From: Methanosarcinaceae archaeon
GTDB lineage: Archaea > Halobacteriota > Methanosarcinia > Methanosarcinales > Methanosarcinaceae
DNA length: 34,785 nt
Reading direction: 5' to 3'
NCBI GenBank assembly: GCA_030611265.1
Contig: JAUWQD010000027.1
Location: forward strand, 1-34,785
Below the pieces are notes generated by a model. That model was given only the letters and a program-made list of their open reading frames with translations. It did no database searches and was not told the DNA's origin. Positions 34,236 to 34,785 of this stretch are shown in pieces (position 1 is the first letter of the stretch; the number at the start of each line of letters is the position of its first letter). The position numbers and the translations under genes are program-made.

Positions 34236-34785
34236 TCAAGTCTTTTTCCATTTGAATTCGTCGCCGTATGTGCCCGCTTGCAAGGCGGCGAGGGCCTTCT
34301 GTCGTATGGCTTTGAAGGAGTTTGCATGGTTTAGTGAATTTGTCTGTGCGACGCTGCGGTGAGAGGGGGGAATGTACGCTTTGCCCAGCATACTCTTTGC
34401 ATGTGCTGCCGCCTCGGAATAATTCACGAGCGAACCCAACGCACCGTTGGTGATGATGGGCACCATTTGGGACGTTGTTTTTGCGAGTTCAAGCTTTAGC
34501 GCTTCTTGAATGTTCTGGCGCGCAAACGCTTGCAGTTGGCGATTCTGCAGCTCCTCCAACACAAGATCGTCTGGATACACAACGGTGTTGAAAGTCTCGC
34601 CCCGACTCATGCGGTTGCGCATGTACGCGTGGGCGGCGGCGGACTCCACCGAGGGAATGTAGTTCTGTATTTTGAAGGTGTCGTGGCTCAAGCGGCAGTT
34701 CATCCAGTGCATGCAGGCGAAGAAGGAGTCGGGATCCTGGCCGTCGTCGTTGTGGCGGGAGAAGACCTCCCCGGGGTCCATCGAC
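34236..34785 (-). CDS. Unrecognised ORF of foreign composition, cut by the window edge
   Basis: The frame is open to the right edge; the first ATG is at 34781, but upstream sequence may be coding. The visible 181 residues begin MDPGEVFSRHNDDGQDPDSF and end YGDEFKWKKT. I recognise no domain. The DNA is clearly richer in G+C than the rest of the window, with third positions favouring G and C, and the switch occurs near 34240. This suggests a recently acquired (viral or plasmid) gene or a chimeric assembly end. The conserved-sounding YIPPSH and NTVVYPDDLVLEEL segments imply a real protein. Confidence 0.6.
   Translation of the reverse strand, partial: SMDPGEVFSRHNDDGQDPDSFFACMHWMNCRLSHDTFKIQNYIPSVESAAAHAYMRNRMSRGETFNTVVYPDDLVLEELQNRQLQAFARQNIQEALKLELAKTTSQMVPIITNGALGSLVNYSEAAAHAKSMLGKAYIPPSHRSVAQTNSLNHANSFKAIRQKALAALQAGTYGDEFKWKKT

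Noticed and set aside
1-34785. CRISPR array
   Set aside because: No regularly spaced repeats with unique spacers; all tandem repeats found are contiguous or degenerate.

Overview
The window is archaeal and fits the Methanosarcinales or a close relative. It holds a euryarchaeal ribosomal/RNA polymerase cluster (L18e-L13-S9-RpoN-tRNA-RpoK-S2). This is followed on the same strand by the isoprenoid cluster MEMO, mevalonate kinase, isopentenyl phosphate kinase, type 2 IPP isomerase, RNase J and GGPP synthase. Other archaeal markers are pyruvoyl arginine decarboxylase, deoxyhypusine synthase, a tRNA-Pro with a bulge-helix-bulge intron, TATA-type promoters, and GGTGA/GGAGG ribosome binding sites. 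The species cannot be fixed from the sequence alone.

Layout. 1-1559: 3' part of a long coiled-coil protein built from ~123-residue repeats. 1804-2451: pyrF. 2550-12320 (minus strand): a compact type I restriction-modification cassette read as hsdM, Bro-N/DinD-like gene, hsdS, DUF1016 (YhcG-like) nuclease, a 31-codon leftover of an hsdS tail, a winged-helix gene, hsdR, and a YgjP-like metallopeptidase. A 107-bp MITE-like element with a 4-bp target duplication sits 14 bp upstream of the hsdM start codon. 12649-13068: remnant of a second deoxyhypusine synthase-like gene. 13195-20448: idsA, rnj, fni, ipk, mvk, MEMO, rps2, rpoK. 20681-22217: intron-containing tRNA-Pro(CGG), rpoN, rps9, rpl13, rpl18e. 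22661-23668: two small coupled membrane proteins and cutA. 23775-28049 (plus): site-2 protease, a K+ channel with an RCK domain, a second RCK protein, and a TauE/SafE permease. 28109-30206 (minus): an unusual nuclease fusion and a regulator-like protein. 30339-31923 (plus): pdaD and dys. 31986-33849: a three-gene overlapping operon of two winged-helix proteins and an MJ0936-type phosphodiesterase. 33859-34080: a small conserved-looking protein. 34236-end: an ORF whose base composition is unlike the rest of the window.

How genes work together. mvk, ipk, fni and idsA supply most of the archaeal mevalonate route to the C20 lipid chain. pdaD makes agmatine, which archaeal deoxyhypusine synthase can use, and dys follows it directly. 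The hsd genes form one defence operon with accessory nucleases and regulators.

The most novel item is the gene at 28109-29329. It joins a complete but catalytically degenerate IS200-type Y1 (HUH) transposase fold to a Mrr-like PD-(D/E)xK nuclease. The other leading observations are the MITE at the hsdM ribosome binding site, the hsdS tail relic with ATGA overlaps at both ends, and the foreign-looking right end.
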